Assembly: GCA_020845635.1 (NCBI GenBank)
Contig: JADLFI010000004.1
Span: forward strand, 1 to 64,000
Direction: 5' to 3'
Length of the DNA stretch: 64,000 nucleotides
Origin: Bacteroidia bacterium
Lineage (GTDB): Bacteria; Bacteroidota; Bacteroidia; UBA4408
Position 1 is the stretch's first letter. Each line of letters starts with the position of its first letter. Positions 36,228-45,535 of this stretch are shown in pieces. The notes below the pieces were generated by a model. That model saw only the letters and a list, made by a program, of their open reading frames with translations. It searched no databases and had not been told where the DNA came from. Both the position numbers and the translations under genes were made by a program.

Positions 36228-37469
36228 TTAACTTTTGTACAGCTCAAAAACGGTAATCTCCGGAAGTATGCCTACACGACCCGGATAGCCTATAAAACCT
36301 AAGCCGCGGTTAACATAAATGCTTTGATTTTTTTTGCGGTAAAGACCTGCCCACTGTTTATATAAGTATTGCGATGGACTCCACTTAAAGCCCGGAATTT
36401 CAACCCCGAATTGCATACCATGCGTATGTCCGCTAAAGGTAACATCAATATCAGGATATTCCTTACGTATTTGTGCATCCCAATGCGAGGGGTCGTGCGA
36501 GAGCAGTAGTTTAACCGGATATTTTTCGGTTCCCTGATAGGCTTTATCTAACTTTCCGTATTTTGGAAAACGCATGGCAGCACCCCAGTTTTCAACGCCC
36601 AACACAGCTATTGATGCATCTTGTTTTTGCAGAATAACATGTTCGTTCATCAATAAACGCCAACCTAATCTCTCATGCAAATCAATCATTTTCTTCATAT
36701 TCTCTTTTTTAGCCGCAACAGAGGGCCATTGAACATAATCGCCATAGTCATGATTGCCCAGTGTTGAAAATACTCCCATAGGAGCTTTTATTTGCTCTAA
36801 AAGTCCTATGTAGGGAAATGCTTCGTCAGTAACATTATTTACTAAATCGCCCGTAAAAAATACAATATCGGCCTCTTGCTTTTTAATAATTTCTAAAGCC
36901 TTATTAAGAGGAGCACCCGATACAAAACTTCCAATATGAATATCACTGATATGAAGTATTTTCAGTCCGTTAAATGAAGTGGGAAGTTTGGGTAATTTTA
37001 GTTTTACTTTTCTTACTTTATAATCAAAGCCCGACTTTATCATTCCATAAACAAAGGCGCTTAGCGGAATAATGGCAAAGGCTACAGCCAGTTGGTTTAA
37101 AAATTTTAGTCTTGATGTATTAGTACCGGTAGGGGTATTATCATGAGCATGGTTGGTACTTACATCATAAAGCCATCTTATTAAACGGCCTAAGTCATCA
37201 AAAAGAATAAACACGCTTCCTAATAATTTGCAGATAAGAAGTATGCCGGCAATTGGCAATAAATAATTGCGGGCTATGAGTGTCCAATGATGAAGTGGTA
37301 CTACTGCTAAGGTTATTACAATGCCAATGGTAAAAGCTGTTATTCCCCAGTAAACAATTCGTATTAATATTCGCTTAGAGGATTCTATATCATGAGTTAA
37401 CAGGATTATAGCCTGATAAAAATAAAAATCAATCAGTAGTATTATAATAATACCGATTACAAAACGCAT
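36228..37469 (-). CDS. Membrane-anchored metallophosphoesterase
   Basis: A 413-residue protein with four to five TM segments in the first ~145 residues and a calcineurin-like phosphoesterase domain after them (about 170-395). The metal-binding motifs appear in order: HISDIHIG, FTGDLVNN, LGNHDYGDY and SGHTHGMQFG. The C-terminal VNRGLGFIGYPGRVG strand is seen in the YaeI/YkuE-type group, some of which act on lipid phosphates. Whether it hydrolyses a phospholipid headgroup here is unproven. It is 33 bases downstream of sppA on the same strand. Confidence 0.87.
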   Translation of the reverse strand: MRFVIGIIIILLIDFYFYQAIILLTHDIESSKRILIRIVYWGITAFTIGIVITLAVVPLHHWTLIARNYLLPIAGILLICKLLGSVFILFDDLGRLIRWLYDVSTNHAHDNTPTGTNTSRLKFLNQLAVAFAIIPLSAFVYGMIKSGFDYKVRKVKLKLPKLPTSFNGLKILHISDIHIGSFVSGAPLNKALEIIKKQEADIVFFTGDLVNNVTDEAFPYIGLLEQIKAPMGVFSTLGNHDYGDYVQWPSVAAKKENMKKMIDLHERLGWRLLMNEHVILQKQDASIAVLGVENWGAAMRFPKYGKLDKAYQGTEKYPVKLLLSHDPSHWDAQIRKEYPDIDVTFSGHTHGMQFGVEIPGFKWSPSQYLYKQWAGLYRKKNQSIYVNRGLGFIGYPGRVGILPEITVFELYKS

Positions 37470-37502
37470 AAAATAATATATTAGTTACTCTTCCACATTG
37501 AC

Positions 37503-39278
37503 TTAGTACAAGTCAAAATCATAAGGCATACGTGCCTGAATACCTTGCATTTTGAGCAAATGGCTAAGTTTGTTAAAATATTTAGCCTCATCGCCCAATT
37601 TATACTCCAAGTATTTTGTTTCTGCATCATTCATTACCTCCGACATAAGTTCTTTAAAAGGATCTTTTTGTTTAGGAAGTTCAACTATTCTGTATTTTTC
37701 GGCATTGGCCATTTTTGCTGCTGCTGCAATAGCATCATTAAGTCCACCAAATTCATCAATTAACCCTATCTCTTTTGCCTCAATACCACTCCAAACCCTA
37801 CCTTGTCCAATACTATCCACATCGCTTTGTTTTATTTTACGATTGTCGGCCACCCGTTTTGTAAATACATCATAAATTTTTTCTACACTTTGCTGTATTA
37901 TTTGCTTTTCTTCGCCAGTTAAAGGTCGTGTAAATGAAGCAAAATCCGACATACGGTTGGTTTTAACCGTATCGGTAGTAATACCTAGTTTATTAGTAAG
38001 TAATTTTTGTGTATTAAATAAAACACCAAATACACCAATGGATCCGGTAATAGTGTTGGGGCTGGCAAATATTTTACGAGATGCCGAACTGATATAATAT
38101 CCACCCGAGGCAGCCACATCGCCCATAGAAACCACCACAGGTTTTACTTTATTGGCCAAATCGGCCTCGCGCCATATTACTTCACTTGCCAAAGCACTTC
38201 CTCCAGGAGAGTTTACACGTAACACAATGGCTTTTATTTTATCATTTAATCGCGCTTCCCTAATAGCCTTAGATACAGTTTCGGAGCCAATTTTATTGTT
38301 TGTTCCCTCACCGCTCTCTATTTCTCCACTGGCGTAAATAACTGCTATCTGATCATCTTTCAGACTCTTCTTCTCAGAACCCGGAACAGTGTTGTATTTT
38401 TTTAAAGTAATTAACTCAGGTTTGTCATCTTTCTTAGTTTTTCCGGTTAATACTTTCAACTCTTCCAATACTTCATCTTTATATACAAGTTTATCTACCA
38501 GCTTATATTTTACTGCATCTTCAGGTTCTCTGATGGCAATATTATCTGCAATTCGGTTAAGTTCTTCCTTGCTAATATTACGCGATACGGCTATATTATT
38601 AACCAACGAATTCCATATATTTTGGATAAAACTTTTGGTTTGTGCACGGTTATCAACACTCATTTTATCTAAGATAAATGGCTCAACCGCACTCTTATAG
38701 CGACCATGTCTGATAACCTGAGGTTCTACATCTGCTTTCTCCAACAGTCCTTTGAAAAACATAATCTCAGAACTTAAACCTTTAAAATCCATTCCTCCTT
38801 GCGGATTTAAATATACCTTGTTGGCAGCACTGGCCAAATAGTATGATTTTTGAGAATATCCTTCACTGTAACAAATAATGGGTTTTCCGGATTGTTTAAA
38901 ATCAAGCAATGCGTTTCTAATTTCTTCAACAGAGGCAATGCCGGAATTTATGGTAGTTAATTCTATGAAAATTCCTTTGATATTATTATCTGTTTTTGCT
39001 TTTTTAATATTTTCGAGTACAGTGTTTAATCCAATATTTGTTTCGGTACTGAAATCGGTTAAACTTAAATTTTCTAATGGATTGTTAGAGGCTCTATCTT
39101 GTATCATACGTTGAAAATCAAGATATAAAACGGAGCTTTTGTTTAACTCGGTTTTCTTGTCCTTGTCCATAGAACTAACTACGGACGAAACTATACCTAT
39201 TATTATAAAGAATAATAAAATACCTCCAAGGATAAATCCTAACATTGAGGCAAACAAATATTTGAAAAATTGACGCAT
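37503..39278 (-). CDS. sppA: Signal peptide peptidase SppA (67K type)
   Basis: A 591-residue inner-membrane protease that digests cleaved signal peptides. One N-terminal TM helix (residues about 7-32) is followed by two S49 domains. The catalytic Lys is K195 in HGRYKSAVEP and the nucleophile Ser is S391 in GDVAASGGYY, on opposite halves as in E. coli SppA. The frame is open to 39332, but the ATG at 39278 lies just before the TM helix and downstream of a TATCTTTG box at 39298-39305, so it was chosen. The sigma-factor gene is divergent. Confidence 0.92.
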   Translation of the reverse strand: MRQFFKYLFASMLGFILGGILLFFIIIGIVSSVVSSMDKDKKTELNKSSVLYLDFQRMIQDRASNNPLENLSLTDFSTETNIGLNTVLENIKKAKTDNNIKGIFIELTTINSGIASVEEIRNALLDFKQSGKPIICYSEGYSQKSYYLASAANKVYLNPQGGMDFKGLSSEIMFFKGLLEKADVEPQVIRHGRYKSAVEPFILDKMSVDNRAQTKSFIQNIWNSLVNNIAVSRNISKEELNRIADNIAIREPEDAVKYKLVDKLVYKDEVLEELKVLTGKTKKDDKPELITLKKYNTVPGSEKKSLKDDQIAVIYASGEIESGEGTNNKIGSETVSKAIREARLNDKIKAIVLRVNSPGGSALASEVIWREADLANKVKPVVVSMGDVAASGGYYISSASRKIFASPNTITGSIGVFGVLFNTQKLLTNKLGITTDTVKTNRMSDFASFTRPLTGEEKQIIQQSVEKIYDVFTKRVADNRKIKQSDVDSIGQGRVWSGIEAKEIGLIDEFGGLNDAIAAAAKMANAEKYRIVELPKQKDPFKELMSEVMNDAETKYLEYKLGDEAKYFNKLSHLLKMQGIQARMPYDFDLY

Positions 39279-39297
39279 TTTGATTGGTTTAAGCAAA

Positions 39298-39305
39298 CAA
39301 AGATA
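39298..39305 (-). promoter_or_regulatory. Putative -7 box (TATCTTTG) of sppA
   Basis: Minus-strand TAnnTTTG 19 bases before the ATG at 39278. It argues against the longer start at 39332. Confidence 0.5.
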
Positions 39306-39425
39306 ATTGATTAACCGAATAAAAAAATCCAATTTGTTTTAAAAATTCTTTATTTTATAGAATAAATTCAATTATTTATTTATGATAGTATGGTTTAATT
39401 GCCTGTTTTTTCTCTTAAATTAGAT

Positions 39426-39433
39426 TAACTTTG
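39426..39433 (+). promoter_or_regulatory. Putative -7 box (TAACTTTG) of the sigma factor gene
   Basis: TAnnTTTG match 16 bases before the TTG start at 39450. Its first three bases after T form the in-frame TAA that bounds the coding frame. Expression from an own-sigma promoter cannot be judged. Confidence 0.4.
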
Positions 39434-39449
39434 GATACAAATTTCTGGC

Positions 39450-40031
39450 TTGTCAATACCTGAGGAAAAATATCAACACTTAAGCGACCTGGAGCTGTTT
39501 CAGTTGTACAAGATTAGCAAAGACCCGGTAACAATTGGATTATTGTACAAAAGGTACTTGTCTATGTCATTAGCTATAGCCACCAAGTACCTGTTGGACG
39601 AAAATAGAGCCAAAGATGCTGTGATGTCGGTGTTTGAACAACTTTTGAATAATGCCGAAGGTTATCAAATAAGTAATTTTAAGAGTTGGTTGTATTCGGT
39701 AATTAAAAATTATTGTTTCATGGAACTACGAAAAGAAAAAAATCGGATTATGGTTTCTATAGATGAAAAAAATACAACCAAGTTTATGGAAAATAACAAT
39801 TTGGTGCATCAATCAAATGAACATTACCAAGAATTGCAGTATCAGGGACTTGAACAAGCTATTGAATTACTGAATGATGAACAAAGAAAATGTATTGAAC
39901 TGTTTTACCTTCAACAAAAGTGCTATGCCGATATTGCTGAGCTGACAGGATATTCGCTGAATAATGTGAAAAGTTATATTCAAAATGGAAAAAGGAATTT
40001 AAAAAATAAATTACAAAACTTTAATGGATAA
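39450..40031 (+). CDS. Sigma-70 family RNA polymerase sigma factor (TTG start)
   Basis: A 193-residue ECF-type sigma factor. Region 2 (about 25-95) has FKSWLYSVIKNYCFMELRKEK at its end, and region 4 (about 130-185) has LNDEQRKCIELFYLQQKCYADIAELTGYSLNNVKSYIQNGKRNLK with a clear helix-turn-helix. It would redirect polymerase to a small set of promoters. The frame has no upstream ATG between the in-frame stop at 39426-39428 and the TTG, so TTG at 39450 is the start. Its end overlaps the anti-sigma gene by 8 bases. Confidence 0.88.
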   Translation: MSIPEEKYQHLSDLELFQLYKISKDPVTIGLLYKRYLSMSLAIATKYLLDENRAKDAVMSVFEQLLNNAEGYQISNFKSWLYSVIKNYCFMELRKEKNRIMVSIDEKNTTKFMENNNLVHQSNEHYQELQYQGLEQAIELLNDEQRKCIELFYLQQKCYADIAELTGYSLNNVKSYIQNGKRNLKNKLQNFNG

Positions 40032-41220
40032 GAATAATATTCATATTGATATTTTTTCTACTTCTGAGCATCCTTCAGATGAAATGCTGATGCAATACGC
40101 GCATGGCCATTTAACGGATGATGAAAAACGCATAGTTGAGCATCATTTAAATGATTGTGAAATGTGTGGCGATATAGTTGAGGGATATCAGAAATTGGAT
40201 TCCGAAAAACATCAAAAAACTATTACTGAATTGGAGCAACAAATTGATGAAAAGGTTAGGGCAGTCACAAGAAACAAAAGGAGCAATGTTGTATGGTATT
40301 ATGCAGCGGCTGCGGTTATTATATTAGCTCTAACAGCTACTATATATAATTATTATTTTAAAACTGTGGTGCCTTCTGATGTAGCTGTGTTAACCGAAAG
40401 CTCAGTAAAACAAGGCGAAGTAGAAAATATAAATACTGATACTGCTATGCACCAACAAGCCCCTACGGTTATAGATAATGCTTCGCCAATAGAAGAAAGT
40501 GAAGATGTTGCAGAGAGAAAGATGGAAAAATTTGACCCGGTTAGTCAAACAGGTATTCATGCAATGACTGAACCTACAACAGCCGAGGAACAATATAAGG
40601 CAGAAAATGAGTTGCCGGCTCCATCTATAGATTATGAAAGCCAAGATCCAGCAGATAATGTAAAGTTGGAGTCGGTAGCTAAAAAATCAAAACAGGTATT
40701 GGCCAAATCCTACCAGGCAGATAAAGTAGATTTGAAGAATAATAATATGGAAAAGGTTGGAGGAGGTGCTACAATGACTAATGCGAAGGAAGAATCTAGA
40801 ATGGCTCAAGATGTAGCCCCTACTGCAAAAGCTGAAAAAATTGCCGATGATATGAATGATGAATATATATTAACCCAAGAGATAGAAGTACTCAAAAGTC
40901 AGAAAAAATATAAAGAGGCCTTAAAAGAACTTAAAAGGTATTTAAAACATCATCCACAAAATTGTTATGCTCTTAACGAAGCAGCCAATATGAGCCAACA
41001 TTTAGGGAAAGAAAATGCTTCCATTAAATATTATAGCAAAGTGATTGATTTAAAATGCCCTCTACTAGCCGATAAAGCCAGAATTAGTTTGGCACTGATA
41101 TACATCAATAATAATCAGCAAGATATTGCCAAGAAACTTCTGCATGAAGCTATGAATTCTGATAATAAGGAAATTAAAGAAAAAGCCCGAGCCGAGTTTA
41201 ATAAACTTGAAAAGGAATAA
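40024..41220 (+). CDS. Zinc-finger anti-sigma factor with TPR C-terminus
   Basis: A 398-residue membrane protein. The cytosolic zinc-binding anti-sigma domain shows HHLNDCEMC (His41, Cys45, Cys48), followed by one TM helix (about 89-112) and a long low-complexity, charged linker (about 113-280). The C-terminus (about 285-395) holds two to three TPR-like helical repeats (YKEALKELKRYLKHHP, ASIKYYSKVI, DIAKKLLHEAM). The extracytoplasmic TPR part could sense protein complexes or envelope stress. The overlap with the sigma gene means coupled expression. No protease site or ligand can be named. Confidence 0.85.
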   Translation: MDKNNIHIDIFSTSEHPSDEMLMQYAHGHLTDDEKRIVEHHLNDCEMCGDIVEGYQKLDSEKHQKTITELEQQIDEKVRAVTRNKRSNVVWYYAAAAVIILALTATIYNYYFKTVVPSDVAVLTESSVKQGEVENINTDTAMHQQAPTVIDNASPIEESEDVAERKMEKFDPVSQTGIHAMTEPTTAEEQYKAENELPAPSIDYESQDPADNVKLESVAKKSKQVLAKSYQADKVDLKNNNMEKVGGGATMTNAKEESRMAQDVAPTAKAEKIADDMNDEYILTQEIEVLKSQKKYKEALKELKRYLKHHPQNCYALNEAANMSQHLGKENASIKYYSKVIDLKCPLLADKARISLALIYINNNQQDIAKKLLHEAMNSDNKEIKEKARAEFNKLEKE

Positions 41221-41277
41221 AAATATTATATACATTTACGCCTCAATAAAAAATATATCCGGTAATCTATTTAATTT

Positions 41278-41814
41278 ATGCAAACGGTAAAACTGCACGA
41301 TAAAACATTTGATATTTTTATTAATGAGCAACAAATTCAGGAATCTATTTCAAAAATTGCTCAACAAATTAATATTGATTATAAGGATAAGAACCCCCTA
41401 TTTTTAGGAGTACTTAATGGTTCTTTTTTATTTGCAGCCGACTTATTTCGCCAAATTGAAGGAACTGCCGAAATATCATTTATAAAGTTAGCTTCTTATC
41501 ACGGTACCAGCACCACCGGAAAAATAAATCAGCTTATAGGTCTAAATGAAGATATTGACGGGCGGCATGTTATTATTATTGAAGATATTGTAGATACCGG
41601 AATAACACTGCAAAAAATAATGAACGACCTACAACAAAAAAAGCCTGCCAGCATTGCTGTAGCCACCTTGTTGTTTAAGCCTGAATCGTATCAGAAGTCG
41701 TACCCGGTACAATACATTGCTATGAAAGTGGCTAACGATTTTTTGGTTGGATACGGTTTAGATTATAATGGTCAGGGGCGAAACCTTAAAGCCATATACA
41801 AAATTAAGGAATAA
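41278..41814 (+). CDS. hpt: Hypoxanthine phosphoribosyltransferase
   Basis: A 178-residue purine salvage enzyme that makes IMP or GMP from base and PRPP. The PRPP loop is IIIEDIVDTGITL (about residues 98-110), preceded by LGVLNGSFLFAADL and followed by the flexible-loop strand KLASYHGTSTTG. Length is normal for Hpt. It follows the anti-sigma gene after 57 bases. The last codons lie in a hairpin shared with tyrS. Confidence 0.93.
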   Translation: MQTVKLHDKTFDIFINEQQIQESISKIAQQINIDYKDKNPLFLGVLNGSFLFAADLFRQIEGTAEISFIKLASYHGTSTTGKINQLIGLNEDIDGRHVIIIEDIVDTGITLQKIMNDLQQKKPASIAVATLLFKPESYQKSYPVQYIAMKVANDFLVGYGLDYNGQGRNLKAIYKIKE

Positions 41815-41834
41815 AACTCTATTCCTTAATTTTG
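41799..41834. terminator. Bidirectional terminator overlapping the hpt stop codon
   Basis: A perfect 15-bp inverted repeat: CAAAATTAAGGAATA (41799-41813) and TATTCCTTAATTTTG (41820-41834), loop AAACTC. The left arm encodes the last five codons of hpt and most of the stop. Both outer arms end in runs of A or T, so it can stop transcription from hpt and from the convergent tyrS. Confidence 0.8.
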
Positions 41835-41908
41835 TAGTTTCACTGAACATACGTATTACATCGAATTTATCTAAATGGAGTAATTTTGAGACTGAGTGTG
41901 TGTAAAAA

Positions 41909-43207
41909 CTACTCTGCAATTATTAAATAATTGTTCTTTTTTCCTTTTTGAATCAGTATATATTTATTGTTAATCAAATCTTCTACGGTAATAACACTAT
42001 TAATATCGGTAACTTTATTTTTATTGACAGAAACGGCACCGGCTGTTATTCCTTTGCGAGCTTCTCCCTTTGATTCAGCAATACTGCTGTGTACAGCCAT
42101 AAGGTCAATTAATGAAACTCCATTGATTAATAAATCTTTGCTGATTTTAAAATTGGGAACGCCCTCAAATACATCTAAAAAAGTAGCTTCATTAATTTTT
42201 GACAGCACTTCTGAGGTTCCTTTTCCAAAAAGTATTTCTGAAGCTTCGTAGGCTGCCGTATAGTCTTGTAAGCTATGTACTCTAATGGTTATATCTTTAG
42301 CTAAAACATGTTGCAGTTTACGTAGGTGAGGAGCTTGAGCATGTTCTTGTTCAATTTTTTCAATTTCATCTTTACTCATCAAAGTAAAAATTCTGATGTA
42401 ACTTTTAGCATCTTCATCGCTTGTGTTTAGCCAAAATTGGTAAAAGTTATAAGGCGATGTTTTATTTTTATCTAACCAAATATTTCCTCCTTCGCTCTTC
42501 CCGAATTTACTTCCGTCTGATTTTTTTATAAGCATAGTGGTTAGTGCATAGGCTTTTCCCCCGGCCTTTCTTCGTATAAATTCTGTGCCTGTAGTAATAT
42601 TTCCCCATTGGTCGCTGCCCCCCATTTGGAGTAACACATTGTTGTTTTTCCATAAATGAAAAAAGTCGTAACCTTGTATTAATTGATAGCTGAACTCTGT
42701 AAATGACATTCCTTCACGATCTTCTCCATTAATTCTTTTCTTTACCGAGTCTTTAGCCATCATATAATTTACGGTAATATGTTTGCCTGCATCGCGTATG
42801 AAATCTAAAAACGAGAAATTTTTAAACCAATCGTAATTGTTTACCATTTCGGCTTTATTAGCACCATTCCTAAAGTCAAGGAAATTTAGTAACTGAGCTT
42901 TAATACCTTCTATATTTCTTTTTAGAGTTTCTTCATTCAATAAATTTCTTTCCTGTGATTTTCCTGAAGGATCGCCAACCATTCCGGTGGCACCACCAAT
43001 AAGCACATAAGGTTTATGGCCGGCTTGCTGAAAATGCAATAAAGTCATTATTTGTGCTAAATTACCTACATGTAACGATTCGGCTGTAGGGTCAAAACCA
43101 ATGTAACCGGCCGTCATTTCTTTTTTCAGTTGCTCCTCAGTTTCAGGCATAATATCGTGCAACATTCCTCTCCAACGTAGCTCTTCAACAAAATTATTGT
43201 TTATCAT
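41909..43207 (-). CDS. tyrS: Tyrosine--tRNA ligase
   Basis: A 432-residue class I aminoacyl-tRNA synthetase. The HIGH-type motif is HVGN in [12 protein letters not shown] (about residue 46), the KMSKS-type motif is KFGKS in [10 protein letters not shown] (about 230-240), and the tyrosine-binding DFFHLW and [10 protein letters not shown] are seen. A C-terminal S4 domain (about 360-430) binds tRNA. Start ATG at 43207, with a TATATTTG box at 43233-43240. Convergent with hpt across a shared hairpin. Confidence 0.95.
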   Translation of the reverse strand: MINNNFVEELRWRGMLHDIMPETEEQLKKEMTAGYIGFDPTAESLHVGNLAQIMTLLHFQQAGHKPYVLIGGATGMVGDPSGKSQERNLLNEETLKRNIEGIKAQLLNFLDFRNGANKAEMVNNYDWFKNFSFLDFIRDAGKHITVNYMMAKDSVKKRINGEDREGMSFTEFSYQLIQGYDFFHLWKNNNVLLQMGGSDQWGNITTGTEFIRRKAGGKAYALTTMLIKKSDGSKFGKSEGGNIWLDKNKTSPYNFYQFWLNTSDEDAKSYIRIFTLMSKDEIEKIEQEHAQAPHLRKLQHVLAKDITIRVHSLQDYTAAYEASEILFGKGTSEVLSKINEATFLDVFEGVPNFKISKDLLINGVSLIDLMAVHSSIAESKGEARKGITAGAVSVNKNKVTDINSVITVEDLINNKYILIQKGKKNNYLIIAE

Positions 43208-43232
43208 ATTTTGATTAATATTAAATTTTTGA

Positions 43233-43240
43233 CAAATATA
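43233..43240 (-). promoter_or_regulatory. Putative -7 box (TATATTTG) of tyrS
   Basis: Minus-strand TAnnTTTG 25 bases upstream of the tyrS ATG. No T-box or other leader is recognised. Confidence 0.45.
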
Positions 43241-43301
43241 GTGCTAATATTGCACCTGTTTATTGCTTTTTTAAAACTAATAATATTTATAAACTCAAAT
43301 A

Positions 43302-44312
43302 ATGATTTTAGTTACCGGGGGCAGTGGTTTGTTAGGAAGTTATTTACTGCTTTCTTTGCTGAAGCAAGGAAATAAGGTAAGGGCTTTGGCCACACAACAA
43401 AAAAGCATTCATAAAACTTTACAAATATTTAAACTCTTTCAGGCAGAACATTTATTTGAGCAAATAGAATGGCATTATGGCAATATTACCGACACCGAAT
43501 TTATTTTTGATTTGCTTGACGGAGTTGATTTTGTTTATCATTGTGCTGCGGTAGTTTCTTTTAGCCCAACACAAGTTGAACAAATGAATATGGTAAATGC
43601 CGTAGGAACCGAAACTTTAGTAAACGGTTGTTTAGAGCGTAGCGTTAAAAAACTATGCCATGTAAGCTCAGTAGCGGCACTCGGAAGTAATGGAACTGAT
43701 GAGGTAAATGAAGAAACATATTTTTTATACCATCCTAATAATACAGCCTACGGGATTTCGAAATATAATGCTGAACGTGAAGTGTGGCGTGCAGTTGCCG
43801 AAGGATTAGAGGTTGTTATTGTAAATCCCTCCATAATCTTAGGCTGTGGTGATTGGAATGAGGGTAGCAGTGCCATGTTCAAAACTGCTTATAAAGGTTT
43901 GAAATATTACAGCAACGGAATAACCGGATTTGTTGATGTTCGTGATGTTGCAGAAATAATGATACAATTGATGAACAGCAGCATTAAAAATGAACGTTTT
44001 ATAGTTTGTGCCGAAAATCTCCCATACAGACAGGTATTTGATATGATGCACGACTGCTTTGGTCAACCTCATTCATCTATAAATGCATCACGCACTTTGG
44101 CTTCAATAATATGGCGTTTAGAGAAATTACGGTCTATGATTAGCGGAAAATTGCCAATGATTACTCGCGAGTCTGTAAATGCTGCTTTCCGACAAGTTTA
44201 TTACGCTAACAATAAATTAATAAAAGCCTTAAATTATAAGTTTATTCCTATTGAGCAAAGCATAAAAACACATTGCAGCTTATTTATTAAGAGCAGAAGT
44301 GGAGAAGTTTAA
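43302..44312 (+). CDS. NAD(P)-dependent epimerase/dehydratase-like reductase
   Basis: A 336-residue extended short-chain dehydrogenase. The cofactor motif is VTGGSGLLGSYLL (about 4-16), followed by FVYHCAAVVSF, HVSSVAALG and the catalytic YGISKYNAE (Tyr and Lys, about 148-156). It is closest in style to dihydroflavonol-reductase-like or sterol-dehydrogenase-like members; the substrate is not known. The C-terminal part (about 255-336) is basic. It converges on the PKD lipoprotein gene. Confidence 0.82.
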   Translation: MILVTGGSGLLGSYLLLSLLKQGNKVRALATQQKSIHKTLQIFKLFQAEHLFEQIEWHYGNITDTEFIFDLLDGVDFVYHCAAVVSFSPTQVEQMNMVNAVGTETLVNGCLERSVKKLCHVSSVAALGSNGTDEVNEETYFLYHPNNTAYGISKYNAEREVWRAVAEGLEVVIVNPSIILGCGDWNEGSSAMFKTAYKGLKYYSNGITGFVDVRDVAEIMIQLMNSSIKNERFIVCAENLPYRQVFDMMHDCFGQPHSSINASRTLASIIWRLEKLRSMISGKLPMITRESVNAAFRQVYYANNKLIKALNYKFIPIEQSIKTHCSLFIKSRSGEV

Positions 44313-44327
44313 GTTGCAAAAATTGAT

Positions 44328-45020
44328 TTATCGTTTAAAGTAGAATAAACGATCAAAGCCTTCCTCTTTTCTATCACGCAGAATCATTTCATCGTTAAAC
44401 ATTTTCACGATATTATATTTATACTCTACGTGGTTTAATGTATCTTTAAGAATTAAGTCGCCACCACTTAGTTCCCACAACCAGTTTAGAATGTTGCTTC
44501 CATAATTATTAATATCTAAACTAAAAGTGTCAGCATCGGCAGCATTAAAATCTCTACGGTCAAACACATATACCTGATTGGTTCTGGCTTCATTAATGGC
44601 TGTTGATTTGTCGGTAAAGCTTTCCCATTGCTTAACATCTTGTATAAAATAATAATACCATACACCCATTATATCATCTTTAGTGGGAGCTTCAACCGTG
44701 ATAGTTTTTGTATTGCTGGCTTCGTCCTTTTCTCTTTTATTCCAAACGGTAAGCACCGCTGTGTAGTTGCCGGGCACAGAGTAAGCATATTTTTGCTTTC
44801 GATTATCATTTCGAGTTATTCCATCACCAAAATTCCATAAATACCTATTGGCGTTGGTTGAGTTATCGGTAAAAGTAATTTCTTCGCCAAGCTTTACGGT
44901 TGAGGGAACGGCAGTAAAATCCACAACCGGTTTTTTGTTGCCACAGGCACTTAGAAATAATATAGCAAGTACTAAAAAAAGTAATTGAGGGTAGATGTTA
45001 ATTCGGTGTTTGTAAAACAT
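44328..45020 (-). CDS. PKD-domain lipoprotein
   Basis: A 230-residue lipoprotein. The signal has a hydrophobic stretch and the lipobox LSAC, so it should be anchored by the Cys at about residue 26. A PKD domain follows (about 32-115; GEEITFTDNSTNANRYLWNF), and the C-terminal half resembles a lipocalin-like or DUF4923-like strand-rich domain (IMGVWYYYFIQDVKQWES, VYVFDRRDF). The frame is open to 45053; the ATG at 45020 matches the lipoprotein signal and lies downstream of a -7 box. It is likely an outer-membrane surface protein of unknown role. Confidence 0.82.
   Translation of the reverse strand: MFYKHRINIYPQLLFLVLAILFLSACGNKKPVVDFTAVPSTVKLGEEITFTDNSTNANRYLWNFGDGITRNDNRKQKYAYSVPGNYTAVLTVWNKREKDEASNTKTITVEAPTKDDIMGVWYYYFIQDVKQWESFTDKSTAINEARTNQVYVFDRRDFNAADADTFSLDINNYGSNILNWLWELSGGDLILKDTLNHVEYKYNIVKMFNDEMILRDRKEEGFDRLFYFKR
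44331..44352. terminator. Hairpin at the 3' end of the PKD lipoprotein gene
   Basis: Arms TCGTTTA (44331-44337) and TAAACGA (44346-44352) with an 8-base loop. It lies in the last codons of the minus-strand gene, just past the end of the convergent epimerase-like gene. A short weak stem; only a candidate. Confidence 0.35.
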
Positions 45021-45050
45021 TTTATACTTAATTTCCTTTACTCTAATACG

Positions 45051-45058
45051 CAAAGATA
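45051..45058 (-). promoter_or_regulatory. Putative -7 box (TATCTTTG) of the PKD lipoprotein gene
   Basis: Minus-strand TAnnTTTG 30 bases upstream of the ATG at 45020. It overlaps the upstream in-frame extension and supports the shorter start. Confidence 0.45.
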
Positions 45059-45281
45059 TATAATTTCATTAATGCTGTTAAATAATAATAACAAATAAGT
45101 GTAAATATTGTAAACAAAATTAAATCCTAAACCCAGTAATTACGGTTTTTTTGATTACATCCTATTTGAATAGTTTACTCTACATTTATTTTGTACCTAA
45201 GGTTTGATTCTTGTTATTTGCTTTAAGAACAATAAATTATAACCCAAGTAGTCTGCAAACCCCGAAATATGAAAATAATAT

Positions 45282-45312
45282 TTTGGTAAAGTAAAAATAA
45301 TATTTATTTTTG
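45282..45312 (+). promoter_or_regulatory. Complete Bacteroidota promoter of tRNA-Phe
   Basis: TTTG at 45282-45285, a 19-base spacer and TATTTTTG at 45305-45312. This is the best match in the window to the TTTG-N19-TAnnTTTG consensus and lies 19 bases upstream of the tRNA 5' end. Confidence 0.8.
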
Positions 45313-45331
45313 CAGCCCAAAATATAACTGA

Positions 45332-45404
45332 GGTACCTTAGCTCAGTTGGTAGAGCAAAGGACTGAAAATCCTTGTGTCCCTGGTTCGATTCCTGGAGGT
45401 ACCA
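45332..45404 (+). tRNA. tRNA-Phe (anticodon GAA)
   Basis: A complete cloverleaf of 73 bases. Acceptor arms GGTACCT and AGGTACC, D-stem GCTC/GAGC, anticodon stem AAGGA/TCCTT with loop CTGAAAA (anticodon GAA), variable loop, T-stem CCTGG/CCTGG with loop TTCGATT, and discriminator A. The 3' CCA is not fully encoded. It has its own promoter and terminator and stands alone. Confidence 0.97.
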
Positions 45405-45407
45405 CTT

Positions 45408-45435
45408 AAAAGCGGGCAATTGTCCGCTTTTTTTT
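45408..45435 (+). terminator. Rho-independent terminator of tRNA-Phe
   Basis: A G+C-containing hairpin (arms AAAAGCGGGC and GTCCGCTTTT with one G-T pair) followed by a run of eight or more T. It starts four bases after the tRNA 3' end. Confidence 0.9.
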
Positions 45436-45508
45436 ATTTAATTTTTCGCCTGGATATTGTTAAGATTAATACTTTCCTTGTATAATTGATTTATAAATTT
45501 TTAATTTG

Positions 45509-45524
45509 TTGTCCATTTGGACAA
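45509..45524. promoter_or_regulatory. Operator-like perfect palindrome
   Basis: TTGTCCA, a TT spacer, then TGGACAA: a perfect 16-base dyad 11 bases before the ATG of the STAS-like gene. Position and symmetry fit a repressor operator, or a short hairpin in the 5' leader. The regulator is unknown. Confidence 0.45.
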
Positions 45525-45535
45525 ATAATAACTTT

